Under the pieces are notes generated by a model. That model had not been told where the DNA came from. It saw only the letters and a program-made list of their open reading frames with translations, and did not search any database. From Drosophila miranda (lineage: Eukaryota; Arthropoda; Insecta; Diptera; Drosophilidae): a DNA stretch of 64,000 bases. The stretch spans positions 3,766,001-3,830,000 of the forward strand of contig NC_046673.1 in the NCBI RefSeq assembly GCF_003369915.1. Reading direction: 5' to 3'. A program made the position numbers and the translations under genes. Shown here piece by piece: positions 34,910 to 46,200 of the stretch. Position 1 is the first letter of the stretch. Every line of letters begins with the position of its first letter.

Positions 34910-35395
34910 CTTTTGAAGACGGTTTTTTCTCCAAAGGAACAACATCAAGGAATTCTTTAAGATCGCCAATCAAGCGAAAGAAGGGATTCGTCAATGAGCA
35001 ATACAAAATCCTACTACTTAGGAGTTACAAGAAGGAAATACTTAAGGCATAACGAAACTCGTGGAGGACCTTCTGCTCCAGCATCGAGAAAGTACCTGAA
35101 ACCGCAAGGATCCGGAAACTTCTTTCAAAGCAGCACACCATACAGAGTCAAATAAAGCTAGATGACGGACAGTGGACAGAGGATAGTGAAGAAGCCCTAA
35201 AAGCACTAATGGAGGTGCATTTCCCTGGATGCACCGATGAGGATGCCAAGGGTCATCAGGACCTAGCAATCGTTAAACAACGCCCCCCAACAATACGTTA
35301 ACCATTAAGACAATCCACTGGGATAAAGGCTCCTTTGCGGGCAAACAAGCACCAGAACTGGACGGGACCTTCCCAGCCTTGTTGCAGGTGACCAC
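34910..35395 (+). mobile_element. LINE ORF2 fragment (LOA/R1-like)
   Basis: The plus frame reads KVPETARIRKLLSKQHTIQS, then DDGQWTEDSEEALKALMEVH and FPGCTDEDA. This is the linker between endonuclease and reverse transcriptase seen in LOA/R1-type LINEs. A frameshifted continuation resembles the PDGIFPALLQ start of RT. The 3' side ends abruptly at the duplicated block beginning near 35395. Confidence 0.65.
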
Positions 35396-36297
35396 GTGCA
35401 AGTTTCGCACCTAACGCATATATGCATCCATGTATAAAGCATTTTTATTTTGTCCTCGAATCGCGGCAAGCAGCACAGGAAAGATTTCTCATCGGGAATT
35501 AAGAATATAAGATATAATCGCATTCGCATCCACACAAGAATCTGTACTATTGGCTCTACAGATATTCTGCTCAAGAAAAGCTCCAAGCTTTAGTGGAATG
35601 GAATCATTTCAGAGAAGGTCAAACCGTCTTGGAAAATAAAAAGAGTTACGAACTTAAGATACTAGTAATTTAATGAAAACTCATTGAAAACCACCTTTCA
35701 AGAGTAAAGTATTTTTGACTAAAGCGTTCGCCACCTGACCTTTGGGTCTTTGCAACGATAGAACATTTTAGGTGTAACGAGAGGGTGGACGAATTTCCCC
35801 GATGGATGTTACATGTTAAGTCTTATAGTTTGATAGTTGTTGGCACAGCCCATGTGGATTATACAGTTTCTGCAAAATACCAGTAATATGTTAATGAATT
35901 ATGCAAAATGTGAATAGTTTTACCGGAGCTATTAGGATTGACTGATGGCACTATGCACTTGATGGACCAGTTCGCGAGTGTGACGCTCACTAACTAAGTG
36001 CAACTCGACCGGGGCACTGAGGAGAACGGAGATCAGTTTGCCAGACATTAGTGGAACGACATTGTTTGGGGGCACTTCAGTGTCCTGCGTCACCGGCGCA
36101 GCGTTTTGTTGTTCCATGGCCTCATTTTTCATTTCTGCATTTTCTATGCTTGTGTATACACGGGTTTCCGGACACTTGGGCGGCATGCGGAGACATTGGC
36201 AGTAGCTCAGATTGTACAGGAAATACTCCTCGAAGTCTTTGTTGGGTTTCAGCAGCTTCTGGTAGTGCTCCAGGCTTTCCAGATCCATGGGATCTAG
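35395..36297. repeat. Segmental duplication block, copy 1
   Basis: About 900 bp match 44110-45013 in the same orientation with few differences, for example CGCATTCGCATCCACACAAG and TTGGCACAGCCCATGTGG. Part of it (35655-35930) also matches 43312-43580. The block ends at GATCTAGT, beyond which the copies are unrelated. It carries the 3' end of the 316-residue gene. Confidence 0.9.
35932..36288 (-). pseudogene. Truncated copy of the 316-residue gene (C-terminal 118 codons)
   Basis: The frame MDLESLEHYQKLLKPNKDFE through LVHQVHSAISQS equals the C-terminus of the gene at 44650-45600 except one visible change (NKD for NED). Upstream of 36297 the sequence is unrelated, so it lacks the first about 198 codons and the promoter. 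It was created by the duplication. Confidence 0.8.
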
Positions 36298-38450
36298 TTT
36301 ACAAGTATCTGTAGCTGTTGTATCTTCTGCTGCTGGTGCTGCTGCTGCTATTGTATCCGTTGTTGCTGTTGTATCTCTCGTTTTTGCCTGCAGCGAGAAA
36401 ACATTTAGCTAAGTAATCATTAAAGTGGAAATTAATTAAAATGTCTAACAATTTAGTTACAAGGTTAAAGGCACTCTCACACACAGGCGCGCACACACAG
36501 ACGGGCATACATTTAATGCTCCGCATTAGTGTTTGCCTGTGCGTGTGCGTGTCGGCAAACTTTCAGCTCATTTGTGCTTTGGATCGGTTTACTTTTTACA
36601 ATTTTCAAATTCCTATCAAATCTTTTGCCTAAAAATGATTTAATTCTTAAAAAACTTTTCTTTACTTTAAATTGTTATTCAACAGTTAGGAGCAATGAAA
36701 CGAGTAGTTGCACTACCATCTCTGGAATAGATATTGTACCCCTCTGAAAAAGTAAATAAATTCGAATACTTAGAACCAGAGCACGAAAAACATGCTCGAC
36801 CATGCATTCTATGCTGTCTGCTCACCGAAAGGACTGAGAGAATCTACCCAGACTCGCTCTCTCTGTTGATCGGCGAGAGAAACAAAAGCAGCTCTCTTTC
36901 GAAGACTGTCGTTCGGTTATCAGCAGCTGAGCAAAACGAGCCAAGTGGAAGCACTAGGTGTATGTTAGTTGCATTAGGTTTTCGTTGTTGCTTTTCTATT
37001 TGCCTGTAAATCGCAGGTAAAGCGTAGATCAGGAAGGGTGAAAGAGGTAAACACACACACATATATACACAAAAAAGGACTTGTGGAAAATTTTGCCCAA
37101 CGAAGTGCCTCATGAGCAAAAATAGAGCGACAAAATACTCTCGTTGGCTGATCAAAGAGCGCGTTGAGAACAAACGAATTCGACGTATCTTTTCGATTCC
37201 GTTTTTAATCGGGTCCGCGGGCAACAGATTTTTTTATGACTGCTTGCAAATTTAATACCATTTTTTTCGAGCCCTGCTTACAACGCTCGAACAAACCACG
37301 TTAGAGTTCTTATTCCTTATAGGTCGGATAACTATATCACAAAGCTATAACCCATAAGGATATTAGTTTATGTGTTTCTTCATACCTTTCAATCAGTTTC
37401 AATGTACATACATATGTATCATCATAGAAGTCAATGAATCTGCAAGAGTATCTCAAGCTTCGGTTCTCAAAATCTCACCTTTCTCTCTTGTTTGGATTGC
37501 AATTCAAATTAATATTGTTGGAGCTGCGCACACACATAAAAACACACACAGGCAGAAACGCCCCATTTGCAGTTAAATACAAAACTTTTCGCCCAAAGTC
37601 ATCTACAATAAATAGTCTCGAGAGCTCCTTGGAAAGGGGGATTGCGGGGGGTGGACAGACTAGGTGTGTGCGCCTGTGCGGGATATTCTGGGGGCAAGGG
37701 AAAGTTCATTAACTTTGTGGCAATTTTGATTTGGGGCGTAATTTAAGCTTTTGCATGGATAAGTTACTTGACTCCAGAGCACAATGATTGATGGCCGTGA
37801 TTGAGTCGTTTGCTAATATATCCGTATCAGGGAACTATCTTAGTCAACCCATGTCTATGTGTCTTTGATGCGGATTAGCCTCTGGTCATTGCCATTTATT
37901 AGTTAAACATCAGGAATCAGTGATGAAAGGGGTCATCAATCAATAAAAGCAATTAACAATGCCTGAACCAGTACATCGTTCTGATTTTTCGAGCTGCTTC
38001 AATCATTATCTCTTTTAAAGTTGATCTTGAATCTAGGACTCAATCATTTATGATTACAATCGCTCTCACAGATATCAAACCATAATCTCTAAAACATCAT
38101 TCGACCACAGATCAATCAACATTACATCCGCATTACATTCCTTTCACGCTGAGCGTCAATTCAATCAGATGGCAATCAGTCGCGCATCATTGCCAATCAA
38201 TTTGGCGCTTAGTGGAATTGATTCAATTCTTTCATTCAGCACTCACTTAGCATACACTCGACATTCATTACAGAGACACTGGTGTCACTTTTTGCCCCCC
38301 ACAGAAGCGGATTTATTACGGTTAACAATGGGCCAAGTATTCTTTATTAAAATACGTCCGGAGGTGTGGGCGGTTGGCCACCCTGTGTTGTGGTTGCCGT
38401 GGTTCGGGGATGCTGGTTGGTGACTGGCGGTGCCTCCAATGAATAACAAA
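36298..38450. other. Non-coding stretch between duplication block and DINE-1
   Basis: A TGC/TGT triplet tract near 36310-36380 and CA-rich runs near 36478-36505 and 37530-37555 are visible. No gene or recognisable transposon is supported on either strand. Confidence 0.35.
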
Positions 38451-39552
38451 AAAAACGAGGGGGAACGTTGTGAGTTGCTGCGGAGACCGCAACTCTACAG
38501 TTATACCCGATACTAAGTCAGTATGACTCTCCTCCGGCAGACGCCGCTAATATTAAACGACACGACAAGGAGTGCGTGCGAGAGAGACAGAAAATCAGTC
38601 TGAGCGTGACGTCGGGGGCTGCGTAGCCAGTGCAAATTGATTTGTTCCTTTTGGCTATAAAAATGATCTGATCTGATCCAGATTCAGCAATCTGATAGAT
38701 ATGGTCATTATCTATGATTCTGCATTTTTAGTTTTCTCGAATGTGCAATATTGTGGATGCAACAGATTTTCGTCTTTTGTGGGGGCGGAAGGCGGTGGGG
38801 CGAAATTCTGAGATATACGTTTTATAGTAAGATCTAACAGAAGTGCGGATACCAAATTTGGTTACTCTAGCCTTAATAGTCTCTGAGATTTGTGGATGCC
38901 CCAGATTTTCGTCCTTTGCGGGGGCGGAAGGGGGTGTGGCGAAATTTGGACACAAAACGGTCAACAGGAGTGTGGATAACAAATTTGGTTGCTCTGGCTC
39001 TTATAGGTTCTGAGATCCTTGAACTCATATTTTGCAATTGACAAAACCGACCATGAAACCTGTGTGTTAGAGAGAGACAGAGCGAGAAAGAATGAAATTG
39101 TTTTCTTGATTCTGGCTAAAATCATTATACGATCTGGTTCAGATTTTGCACTGTAGAAGATATGGTCATCTTCACCGATTCTGCGTTTTTGGTTTTATCG
39201 TATCTTTAAAAATGTGGATGCCACAGATTTTCGTCCTTTGTGGGGGCGGAAATGGGCGGGGCGAAGTTTTGAAATATTTTTGTAGCAGTGACATATCACA
39301 GAAGTCTGGATCCAAAACATCGTTGCTCTAGCTCTTATAGTCTTTGGGCACTAGGCGGTGAAGGGGACGGACGGACGGACGGACGGACGGACAGACGGAC
39401 AGACAGACAGGGCTCAATCGACTCGGCTATTGATGCTGATCAAGAATATATATACTTTATGGGGTCGGAAACGATTCCTTCTGGACGTTACACACATCCA
39501 CTTTTACCACAAATCTAATATACCCCAATACTCATTTTGAGTATCGGGTATA
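38451..39552 (-). mobile_element. DINE-1/mini-me-type Helitron, copy 4
   Basis: Reverse orientation: it starts AAAAACGAGGGGGAACGTTG, has the (GGAC)n microsatellite at 39366-39411, and ends GAGTATCGGGTATA. Full-length type. Confidence 0.9.
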
Positions 39553-39913
39553 AAAATCCCAACATTCGTGGAATTTTGATTGTTTTTTCGGTTGTTCATG
39601 AAGGGAAATTTTTCTGAAAATGACGATGTGAAAAATGTACATTAAAATGCATGACTTTTTCCATATTTGGACGAGGCAGGGATTTTATATGTGTTTTTTA
39701 ATGCCGAAGGGAATTAAAATTGTGGGGTGGGTTATGATATTCCAAGAAAAAAACATATGCAAAAATTGGATCAAATATCCATTCCTTCAGTTTTAACTAG
39801 CAATGTAGCCCTGATATTAAAGTCATCACTGAATGGATTACATCAATCCCCTCATACGAGCATACTAAACAAACTCGTATAGATTAGAACTTAAAAAAAA
39901 CTTCTCTCGATCT

Positions 39914-42535
39914 ATGGACAAACAAGCCAACAATTATTGCTTAGATTTTGCTAAATTCTACGAGGCCAGGAGTGCAAAAATGAAACCGGTTGGCTCATTC
40001 CTCAAAGTTGCAGACATGAATCAACGGACAAGCGACAGCAATGCAGCGATAGACGAGGAGGTGTCACAACAGGACAAGTGCACGGCCCGAGGGATGGGAG
40101 GTGAAATGTTGACTCAAGCCTATCTAGAGGAGCTAAAATGGTCAATGGAGAACCTTTCTATGCAGCAACAGCAGAAGCCTTCCATTCAGGACCAGACCCA
40201 GGCTCAGAAGCGTATGTGCGCGCAAAGATCCTGCTGTGGTATGCACCGTAGCTATCATCCAGGCGATTACCTAGCAAAACAGCCACATCAGTGCCAGAAG
40301 TATCATAAGAATTTTGATCAGAGTCCACGCAAGCAACAGCAGCCTTCTCAGGATCCTCAACAACAGCAGCCGAAGCAGCAGTATCTGGAACAGACATGCC
40401 AGACTCCTCCCATACCTAAGCAGTGTCTTCAAACTTCGTATCCGAAACTTCCTCAAGAACAGGCACAGCGCAATGACAGCCCGACAATGAAAGCATCTTC
40501 AATAAGCTCCAGCTCCAAAGGTATGAACGTCCTATTTCGGTGTCCTTCTCGACTAAATGTTTCCTTTCTGACGGAAAATCCAGAGCCCTCCAATACAGCA
40601 GTTGGCCAACCGTCTTCATGCTTGAGCAATACGGATGAGGCGAATTTCGCTGAAAATACCGATGAACGTGATAAAAAGACATCAAATATGTACATGGAAT
40701 TCCTCGCTCAGCACTATTCGCATCAGCAACAGCACTCAAATAAGCAGTATCAGCCGGATTTAAATCAGAATTCCCCTCAGCGCAATCAAAGCCAGAAAAG
40801 AGCACCGATAAGCAAAACTACAGACGTCCTATCCCCGCGTCCTCAGCAGTACGGTCCACAAAAGCCAAAGATGCTTTGTAAGAACACGGACGTGATAGAC
40901 TTTGACAAAGATTTAAAAGGATTTGATAAAAACTCATCACACATGGAGTATGCCCCTAAACTGTGTCAGAGTCCACCGCATCAGGATCATTATCAAATGA
41001 TGTCACCGTCACGTCAGAAGATCGGAAAACAGCAAGCTAAGCACATCCAATTGTCGCCTCCTCATCAATACAGTTGTCTTATTGAGCCGGATAAGTGGGG
41101 CGGAGAGATTGGTGGGGAACTTCTCGCTAAGAACTCGGACATTCTTACATCAACATCCTTGAGCGAGATCTCCGAGAAGAATTGCGAGGATTCCACTGTA
41201 AAACAAAAACGATATAACAAATGCGGAAGGTGTAGTGACGAGAACGGCACGAACAGCACCTCCACGGGAACGACCGTGATCACTGTGAAGAGCAGGGACG
41301 AGCTGCGTTCCATGGTCCGGAACGAGATTGAAATTCATTCGGTGTTCGGTGAACTGTCTGATACTGTGGTCTCTCATTTGAAGGACTATTTGTGCGGGCT
41401 GTCAACAACTGACGATGTTCCCCCGCCCAAGAGCCAGTATAAGGATAGCCAGTGTACAAATGCACCCAGGAATTCAGCCATAGATAATGTCCTAGATACC
41501 AAGACGCAAGAGTCATATCAAACCCAAAAGAAAGCATCGTTCGGCAAAGGCATACCCAAAGCTCAAGAAGTCCGAATGCCGCAAAATCCAGGATTAGCCA
41601 GAGAAAGTGCCGGAGAGTTCCAGTCTATGAGCACACTGTACAAGAGCATGGAGTATGTTCCTAAACAGGGCTTGCTTCAGTATCCTACTCAGCGTACGTA
41701 TCAGGATCTTACCAAGGAGCAGACACAGAAGTCGGAGCGGCGCGCTTCGTATCACAAGAACCAAAAGCCACATTCCTATCGTACCTTCAAGCTGGAGGCA
41801 AAACAGAACTCTCAACAGAAGCAGCCTCCAAATCAGCAGATCTCGGACTTTCCTCCATTCGCATGCTTCAGCGATATGCCTGAGGATGATTCCAAAGAGT
41901 CTAATTTCGAAGTGGATAAGAAGACACTCAACAAGCTCATGGAAGGTTCCCCAAAGGACAAACTCAAACACAGGCTGTCCGGTGACGAGCATGATGTGTT
42001 TTCCATGGCTAGTAGCAGCTCGGTATCGTCTTCGATCAGTGCGAAGAGCGGGGACGAGCTGCGTGCCATGATCTGGGACGAGATGGACGGTGATCAAAAA
42101 TCTATGCGTAGTCAATTCTCAAGGACTACCAATGCCACGTCGACAAAGCCACGACATAAGAATGTAGATGAGAATTTGTCTATCTTTTCAGACTTGAGTC
42201 AGCCCAGAGATGACGGAAATCAGAATATGAAGGAAACAATGTCCAAACATCCAAACATCGCTTCCCTCCCGAATTCGGCCATAGATGTTAATGCGCCCGC
42301 CACTGATTCATTTAAGGGTTCGAAAACAGATGAGCTGCCACAAGTGGAGTGCAGTATGAGTATAGATGATTTAGTGAACTGCAAGGTTATCACTCCCATG
42401 ATCATGAAGATACACAACAATTATATGACCTCTATGCAGGATGCGATGCAGCTCATGAAGTATCTGGAGACGGTGCCGCGCCTTGTCGGTCAAATTTACA
42501 AGGATAACATTACGTTGGAACAGAGGAAACTCTAA
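39914..42535 (+). CDS. Q/S-rich 873-residue orphan protein
   Basis: ATG at 39914 opens an uninterrupted 873-codon frame to TAA at 42533-42535. AATAAA lies 64 bp later (42599-42604). The N-terminal third is rich in Gln, Pro and Ser with a Cys/His patch (CAQRSCCGMHRSYHP, about residues 97-111). Two related acidic motifs occur: SRDELRSMVRNEIEIHS near residue 459 and SGDELRAMIWDEMDGDQKS near 713. Each follows a Ser/Thr tract (STSTGTTVITVK; SSSSVSSSISAK), so they are an internal duplication. The C-terminus (NCKVITPMIMKIHNNYMTSM, then KYLETVPRLVGQIYKDN) is predicted helical. No introns are needed. The family is not recognised. The long open frame in repeat-rich DNA and the poly(A) signal argue for a real, fast-evolving gene. 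Confidence 0.7.
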   Translation: MDKQANNYCLDFAKFYEARSAKMKPVGSFLKVADMNQRTSDSNAAIDEEVSQQDKCTARGMGGEMLTQAYLEELKWSMENLSMQQQQKPSIQDQTQAQKRMCAQRSCCGMHRSYHPGDYLAKQPHQCQKYHKNFDQSPRKQQQPSQDPQQQQPKQQYLEQTCQTPPIPKQCLQTSYPKLPQEQAQRNDSPTMKASSISSSSKGMNVLFRCPSRLNVSFLTENPEPSNTAVGQPSSCLSNTDEANFAENTDERDKKTSNMYMEFLAQHYSHQQQHSNKQYQPDLNQNSPQRNQSQKRAPISKTTDVLSPRPQQYGPQKPKMLCKNTDVIDFDKDLKGFDKNSSHMEYAPKLCQSPPHQDHYQMMSPSRQKIGKQQAKHIQLSPPHQYSCLIEPDKWGGEIGGELLAKNSDILTSTSLSEISEKNCEDSTVKQKRYNKCGRCSDENGTNSTSTGTTVITVKSRDELRSMVRNEIEIHSVFGELSDTVVSHLKDYLCGLSTTDDVPPPKSQYKDSQCTNAPRNSAIDNVLDTKTQESYQTQKKASFGKGIPKAQEVRMPQNPGLARESAGEFQSMSTLYKSMEYVPKQGLLQYPTQRTYQDLTKEQTQKSERRASYHKNQKPHSYRTFKLEAKQNSQQKQPPNQQISDFPPFACFSDMPEDDSKESNFEVDKKTLNKLMEGSPKDKLKHRLSGDEHDVFSMASSSSVSSSISAKSGDELRAMIWDEMDGDQKSMRSQFSRTTNATSTKPRHKNVDENLSIFSDLSQPRDDGNQNMKETMSKHPNIASLPNSAIDVNAPATDSFKGSKTDELPQVECSMSIDDLVNCKVITPMIMKIHNNYMTSMQDAMQLMKYLETVPRLVGQIYKDNITLEQRKL

Positions 42536-42598
42536 ACATTTTTAAGGGCACTTTTGATTCAATGATACCTTTTTATATATTTTATAATTATTGCATTA

Positions 42599-42604
42599 AA
42601 TAAA
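42599..42604 (+). terminator. Poly(A) signal of the 873-residue ORF
   Basis: AATAAA 64 bp after the stop codon, in AT-rich sequence. Confidence 0.5.
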
Positions 42605-42689
42605 CAAAATTTCACAATACCAAGTAGAAATCTCTTTTAATTCATATTCGCGATTCGGTAAATACTTATGACAATTAAAGGAAAATCTT

Positions 42690-42800
42690 GGGCGGTGTGC
42701 TGCTTTTCAGTCCATCTTTTCAAAATATCGCCCCGCTCTCTGCCGCCTCCCTCACACGATGATAATCTACAATATTGATGAAACGACAGAGCAAGAGAAA
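42690..42800 (+). mobile_element. Diverged DINE-1 fragment
   Basis: CAAAATATCGCCCCGC, then a gapped CACACGATGATAATCTACAA and ATATTGATGAAACGAC, follow the order of the DINE-1 core phrases (CAAAATTTCGCCCC ... GACGAAAATC ... ATATTGAGGATACGA), but with many changes. Confidence 0.45.
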
Positions 42801-42825
42801 GCTATGGAAGGAAGTCCGTTAGATT

Positions 42826-43314
42826 ATTTCTCCTGCCGATCTAAGAACATTGCAATGGCTTACGGAGAAAACTCCAAACCAGGAGAAGACACAGAAACCA
42901 TATCACAGATCTGTCCGGGTGCAGCGTTCCAGTGATCAAGCCGAACTTCTACCACAACAGCCACATCAGCAGCAGTACGATCAGAATCATCCTCAACAGT
43001 CGAAAACGTATCGCAAGAATTATCAGAACTCCGCCAAGCAGCAGCAGGTGCAAAAGAATAAGGATCGGTATCCAAGACCTTCTCCCACGCCCTTTAGGCA
43101 TCATTCAGAGGAGCAGTACCCAAAGACTACGTATCATAATTCTCCAAATCAGCATCAAAATCCTCCTCAAGAGCAGCGTCAGCATTCTCAACAGCCGTAC
43201 TATGATCAGACAGAACAAAGTCCTGCCAAAATGATGCACAGTAAACAGCAGACGAAATACCAGAATGCCCCTACGAAGGACTATCCTCCACAGAAGCCGT
43301 CTAAAGAACAGTAA
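42826..43314 (+). pseudogene. Q/P-rich ORF fragment related to the 873-residue ORF
   Basis: An open frame follows a TAG near 42820 and has no ATG at its start. It ends with TAA at 43312-43314, at the junction with a duplicated block. It encodes LPQQPHQQQYDQNHPQQS, EQYPKTTYHNSPNQHQN and QKPSKEQ. The AACAGCCACATCAG stretch and general composition match the N-terminal part of the upstream ORF. It is probably a diverged, truncated paralogue. Confidence 0.45.
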
Positions 43315-43580
43315 TTTAATGAAAACTCATTGAAAACCACCTTTCAAGAGTAAAGTATTTTTAACTAAAGGGTTCGCCACCTGACCTTTGGGTCTTTGCA
43401 ACGATAGAACATTTTAGGTGTAACGAGAGGGTGGACGAATTTCCCCGATGGATGTTACATGTTAGGTCTTATAGTTTGATAGTTGTTGGCACAGCCCATG
43501 TTGATTATACAGTTTCTGCAAAATACCAGTACTATTTTGATGAATTATGCAAAATGTGAATAGTTTTACCGGATCTATTA
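43312..43580. repeat. Segmental duplication block, partial copy 3
   Basis: GTAATTTAATGAAAACTCAT to TAGTTTTACCGGATCTATTA matches 35655-35930 and 44384-44655. It stops just before the 3' end of the 316-residue gene. Confidence 0.88.
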
Positions 43581-43785
43581 AGCCATCCTACAGAAGAAAT
43601 AGGAACAACTTTTGAGCACTGTCGATGCTGATATTTTTTGGATGGAATCGCGGTGCAAGCTCATCCACAGACGGACAAAGTTTAATGAGAAGATAAAGCG
43701 ACAACCAACTGACGGACAACGAAGGAACAACCCGTATTTAACTAATAGTCCAACGAGAATAATAAAATGAATGATAGTGCAGCCA
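43580..43785. repeat. Second duplicated block (pairs with 46201-46440)
   Basis: The shared stretch runs from GCCATCCTACAGAAGAAATA through TTTGAGCACTGTCGATGCTG to CCGTATTTAACTAATAGTCC. The 46201 copy has about 60 bp more in the middle. Confidence 0.85.
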
Positions 43786-44105
43786 TGTGAGTCCCAAGGA
43801 TTACAGACCGATAAGCTATACCTTCTTTCTCCTAAAAACACTGGAAAAGCTGTAGGATTTGCCCGTCAGGAGTGTGGTAGGGGTACTGATGTCAACTGAT
43901 GTCAACCAACATGTCTACACCAAGGGAAAAATGTGGAGACGGCACTTTACTCGTTAGTAGCCACCATCGAGAACGCCCTTCACAATAAAAAGTACGCACT
44001 GAGAGTATTTGTTGTCATCTCCCCCCACTATCCGGATAACTAAGGGCCATACTGGCTTATGCGTGGCCCCGTTGAGGGCCGTATGGGTTAACCTAACCTA
44101 ACCTA
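43785..44105 (+). mobile_element. Internally deleted LINE copy with 3' end
   Basis: Plus frame: DYRPISYTFFLLKTLEKL, then SLVATIENALHNKKYALRVF, reverse-transcriptase blocks of a LOA/R1-like LINE. An abrupt jump leads to the element's 3' end (GGATAACTAAGGGCCATACT ... GAGGGCCGTATGGGTTAACC) and the CCTAACCTAACCTAA tail. The same 3' end closes the copy at 46520-47985. Confidence 0.75.
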
Positions 44106-44109
44106 AGTA

Positions 44110-45013
44110 GCTGCACGTTTCGCACCTAAGGCATATATATAGCATACATGTATAGAGCATTGTCATCTTGTCCTCGAATCGCGGCAAGCAGCAAAGGAAA
44201 AATTTCTAATCGGGAATTAAGAACATAAGATATAATCGCATTCGCATCCACACAAGAATCTGTACTATTGGCTCTACAGATATTCTGCTTAAGAAAAGCT
44301 CCAAGCTTTAGTGGAATGGAATCATTTCAGAGAAGGTCAAACCGTCTTGGAAAATAAGAAGAGTTACGAACTTAAGATACTAGTAATTTAATGAAAACTC
44401 ATTGAAAACCACCTTTCAAGAGTAAAGTAGTTTTGACTAAAGGGTTCGCCACCTGACCTTTGGGTCTTTGCAACGATAGAACATTTTAGGTGTAACGAGA
44501 GGGTGGACGAATTTCCCCGATGGATGTTACATGTTAAGTCTTATAGTTTGATAGTTGTTGGCACAGCCCATGTGGATTATACAGTTTCTGCAAAATACCA
44601 GTAATATGTTAATGAATTATGCAAAATGTGAATAGTTTTACCGGAGCTATTAGGATTGACTGATGGCACTATGCACTTGATGGACCAGTTCGCGAGTGTG
44701 ACGCTCACTAACTAAGTGCAACTCGACCGGGGCACTGAGGAGAACGGAGATCAGTTTGCCAGACATTAGTGGAACGACATTGTTTGGGGGCACTTCAGTG
44801 TCCTGCGTCACCGGCGCAGCGTTTTGTTGTTCCATGGCCTCATTTTTCATTTCTGCATTTTCTATGCTTGTGTATACACGGGTTTCCGGACACTTGGGCG
44901 GCATGCGGAGACATTGGCAGTAGCTCAGATTGTACAGGAAATACTCCTCGAAGTCTTCGTTGGGTTTCAGCAGCTTCTGGTAGTGCTCCAGGCTTTCCAG
45001 ATCCATGGGATCT
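44110..45013. repeat. Segmental duplication block, copy 2 (probably the source)
   Basis: Direct repeat of 35395-36297. This copy is likely the source because the 316-residue gene continues intact past its right boundary. Confidence 0.9.
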
Positions 45014-45600
45014 AGTTGACTGGCGGCGCAGTCCAGCTTCAAGTGCATGCTGAGAAAGTAGTTGAACAGCTCGTCCACCAGATCGATGAACAACAGTATG
45101 AGCTTGTAAAAGGCATCGCCCATGATGAAAGGCGTCTCCTCCTCGAGATTCAGTTTCTTGCATTCGCGCCTGCAGGCCAGGACATACGACCGCAAGGACT
45201 GAATTACGCACCACTGGCTCTTGTTGGAGCTGACGATGACGTTGTAGTGTAGGTAGTACTTCTGGATAATCTCCTCCTTCGGCTCCACGTCATACAGCTG
45301 CGTGCACTCAGAGCTCGCGTCCACCTCCATGGCGATCCTGTACCGCTGGATGAGTTCCCATAGCGTCGAGGCCGCTATCGCTTGCAGTTCCATCTCCTTC
45401 TTAAAATTCTCGAAGATGTGGCGATACTTATTCTCCACCAAGAGCAAAGCACTCAGCACTGTTCCCTCCACGCTCTCATCCATTGTGTCCAGCTTATGCA
45501 GAGCTGATTGGACGCCGCTCTCGGTGGTTGTGAGGCGCGAATGCGAACACGGAGTCACCGGAATGGTTATTATATTCAGAGCCTTAATATTGCACTCCAT
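44650..45600 (-). CDS. Unrecognised 316-residue helical protein
   Basis: ATG at 45600 opens 316 codons ending in TGA at 44650-44652. It contains LHKLDTMDESVEGTVLSALL, IFENFKKEMELQAIAASTLW, FIMGDAFYKLILLFIDLVDE and LFNYFLSMHLKLD, then a Cys/Pro region (LSYCQCLRMPPKCPETR) and a C-terminus SERHTRELVHQVHSAISQS. It is mostly helix-forming, with no signal peptide and no known catalytic motif. Codon use is GC-rich at third positions, like the real genes in the window. A C-terminal fragment is duplicated at 35932-36288, and its 3' flank a third time at 43312. I cannot name the family. Confidence 0.72.
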   Translation of the reverse strand: MECNIKALNIITIPVTPCSHSRLTTTESGVQSALHKLDTMDESVEGTVLSALLLVENKYRHIFENFKKEMELQAIAASTLWELIQRYRIAMEVDASSECTQLYDVEPKEEIIQKYYLHYNVIVSSNKSQWCVIQSLRSYVLACRRECKKLNLEEETPFIMGDAFYKLILLFIDLVDELFNYFLSMHLKLDCAASQLDPMDLESLEHYQKLLKPNEDFEEYFLYNLSYCQCLRMPPKCPETRVYTSIENAEMKNEAMEQQNAAPVTQDTEVPPNNVVPLMSGKLISVLLSAPVELHLVSERHTRELVHQVHSAISQS

Positions 45601-46200
45601 TTTTGTTTGATTGTTATATGTCTATTCGAGTAGTTGACATCTGAAGTTGGCTTGAAGTTCCATGCAATCGTTCGTTATCCTTCCTACTGATGACTCCATC
45701 TGCCGATATCTCCACTGCTTCATCCAGTCTATGGGTGAGTGTCGACAGCTAGCATCGTGGCCAAATTCGATATATGTTGCTGGCAGACAAACGACACTGC
45801 CACGTGGCATACGTTGCGTGTGAGTGACGGGGAGCAGACGTCCCTTCTAGGCGCTGGTTGCCGGTCCCGCCTCTGGTCCCTGGCATTATTAGTACGCAAT
45901 ATGCTAAGTGTACTAAAAATATCGCTCTCGTCGCTTCTGACGCGTCACAAACTGGTTTTTTATATAGAATAAGTTTACAAATCAGCTATTGCTTGAGCCC
46001 CTGCCTCTTCTGCTGGCTGCTCCTGCAAATGTTCTGATGATGCTCCTGTTGCTGCCACAGATTATGCGGCATGACATGCAAGCGTTCACCAGTTTACTGT
46101 GTGTTGGGTTGTAATGAGTTCCCAGCTACAGAAAAGAGAGCAAAGACCTTGAGCCAGGACACACAAATAGGACACAGAAAGAGAGAGAAAGAGAAATGAA

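Noticed and set aside
39288-39518. 76-codon ORF found in DINE-1 copies (also 33034-33264)
   Set aside because: It reads through the GGAC microsatellite of a non-autonomous Helitron; repeated because the element is repeated.
44090-44105. Telomere-like CCTAA repeats
   Set aside because: They are the short 3' tail of a LINE; Drosophila telomeres do not use such repeats.
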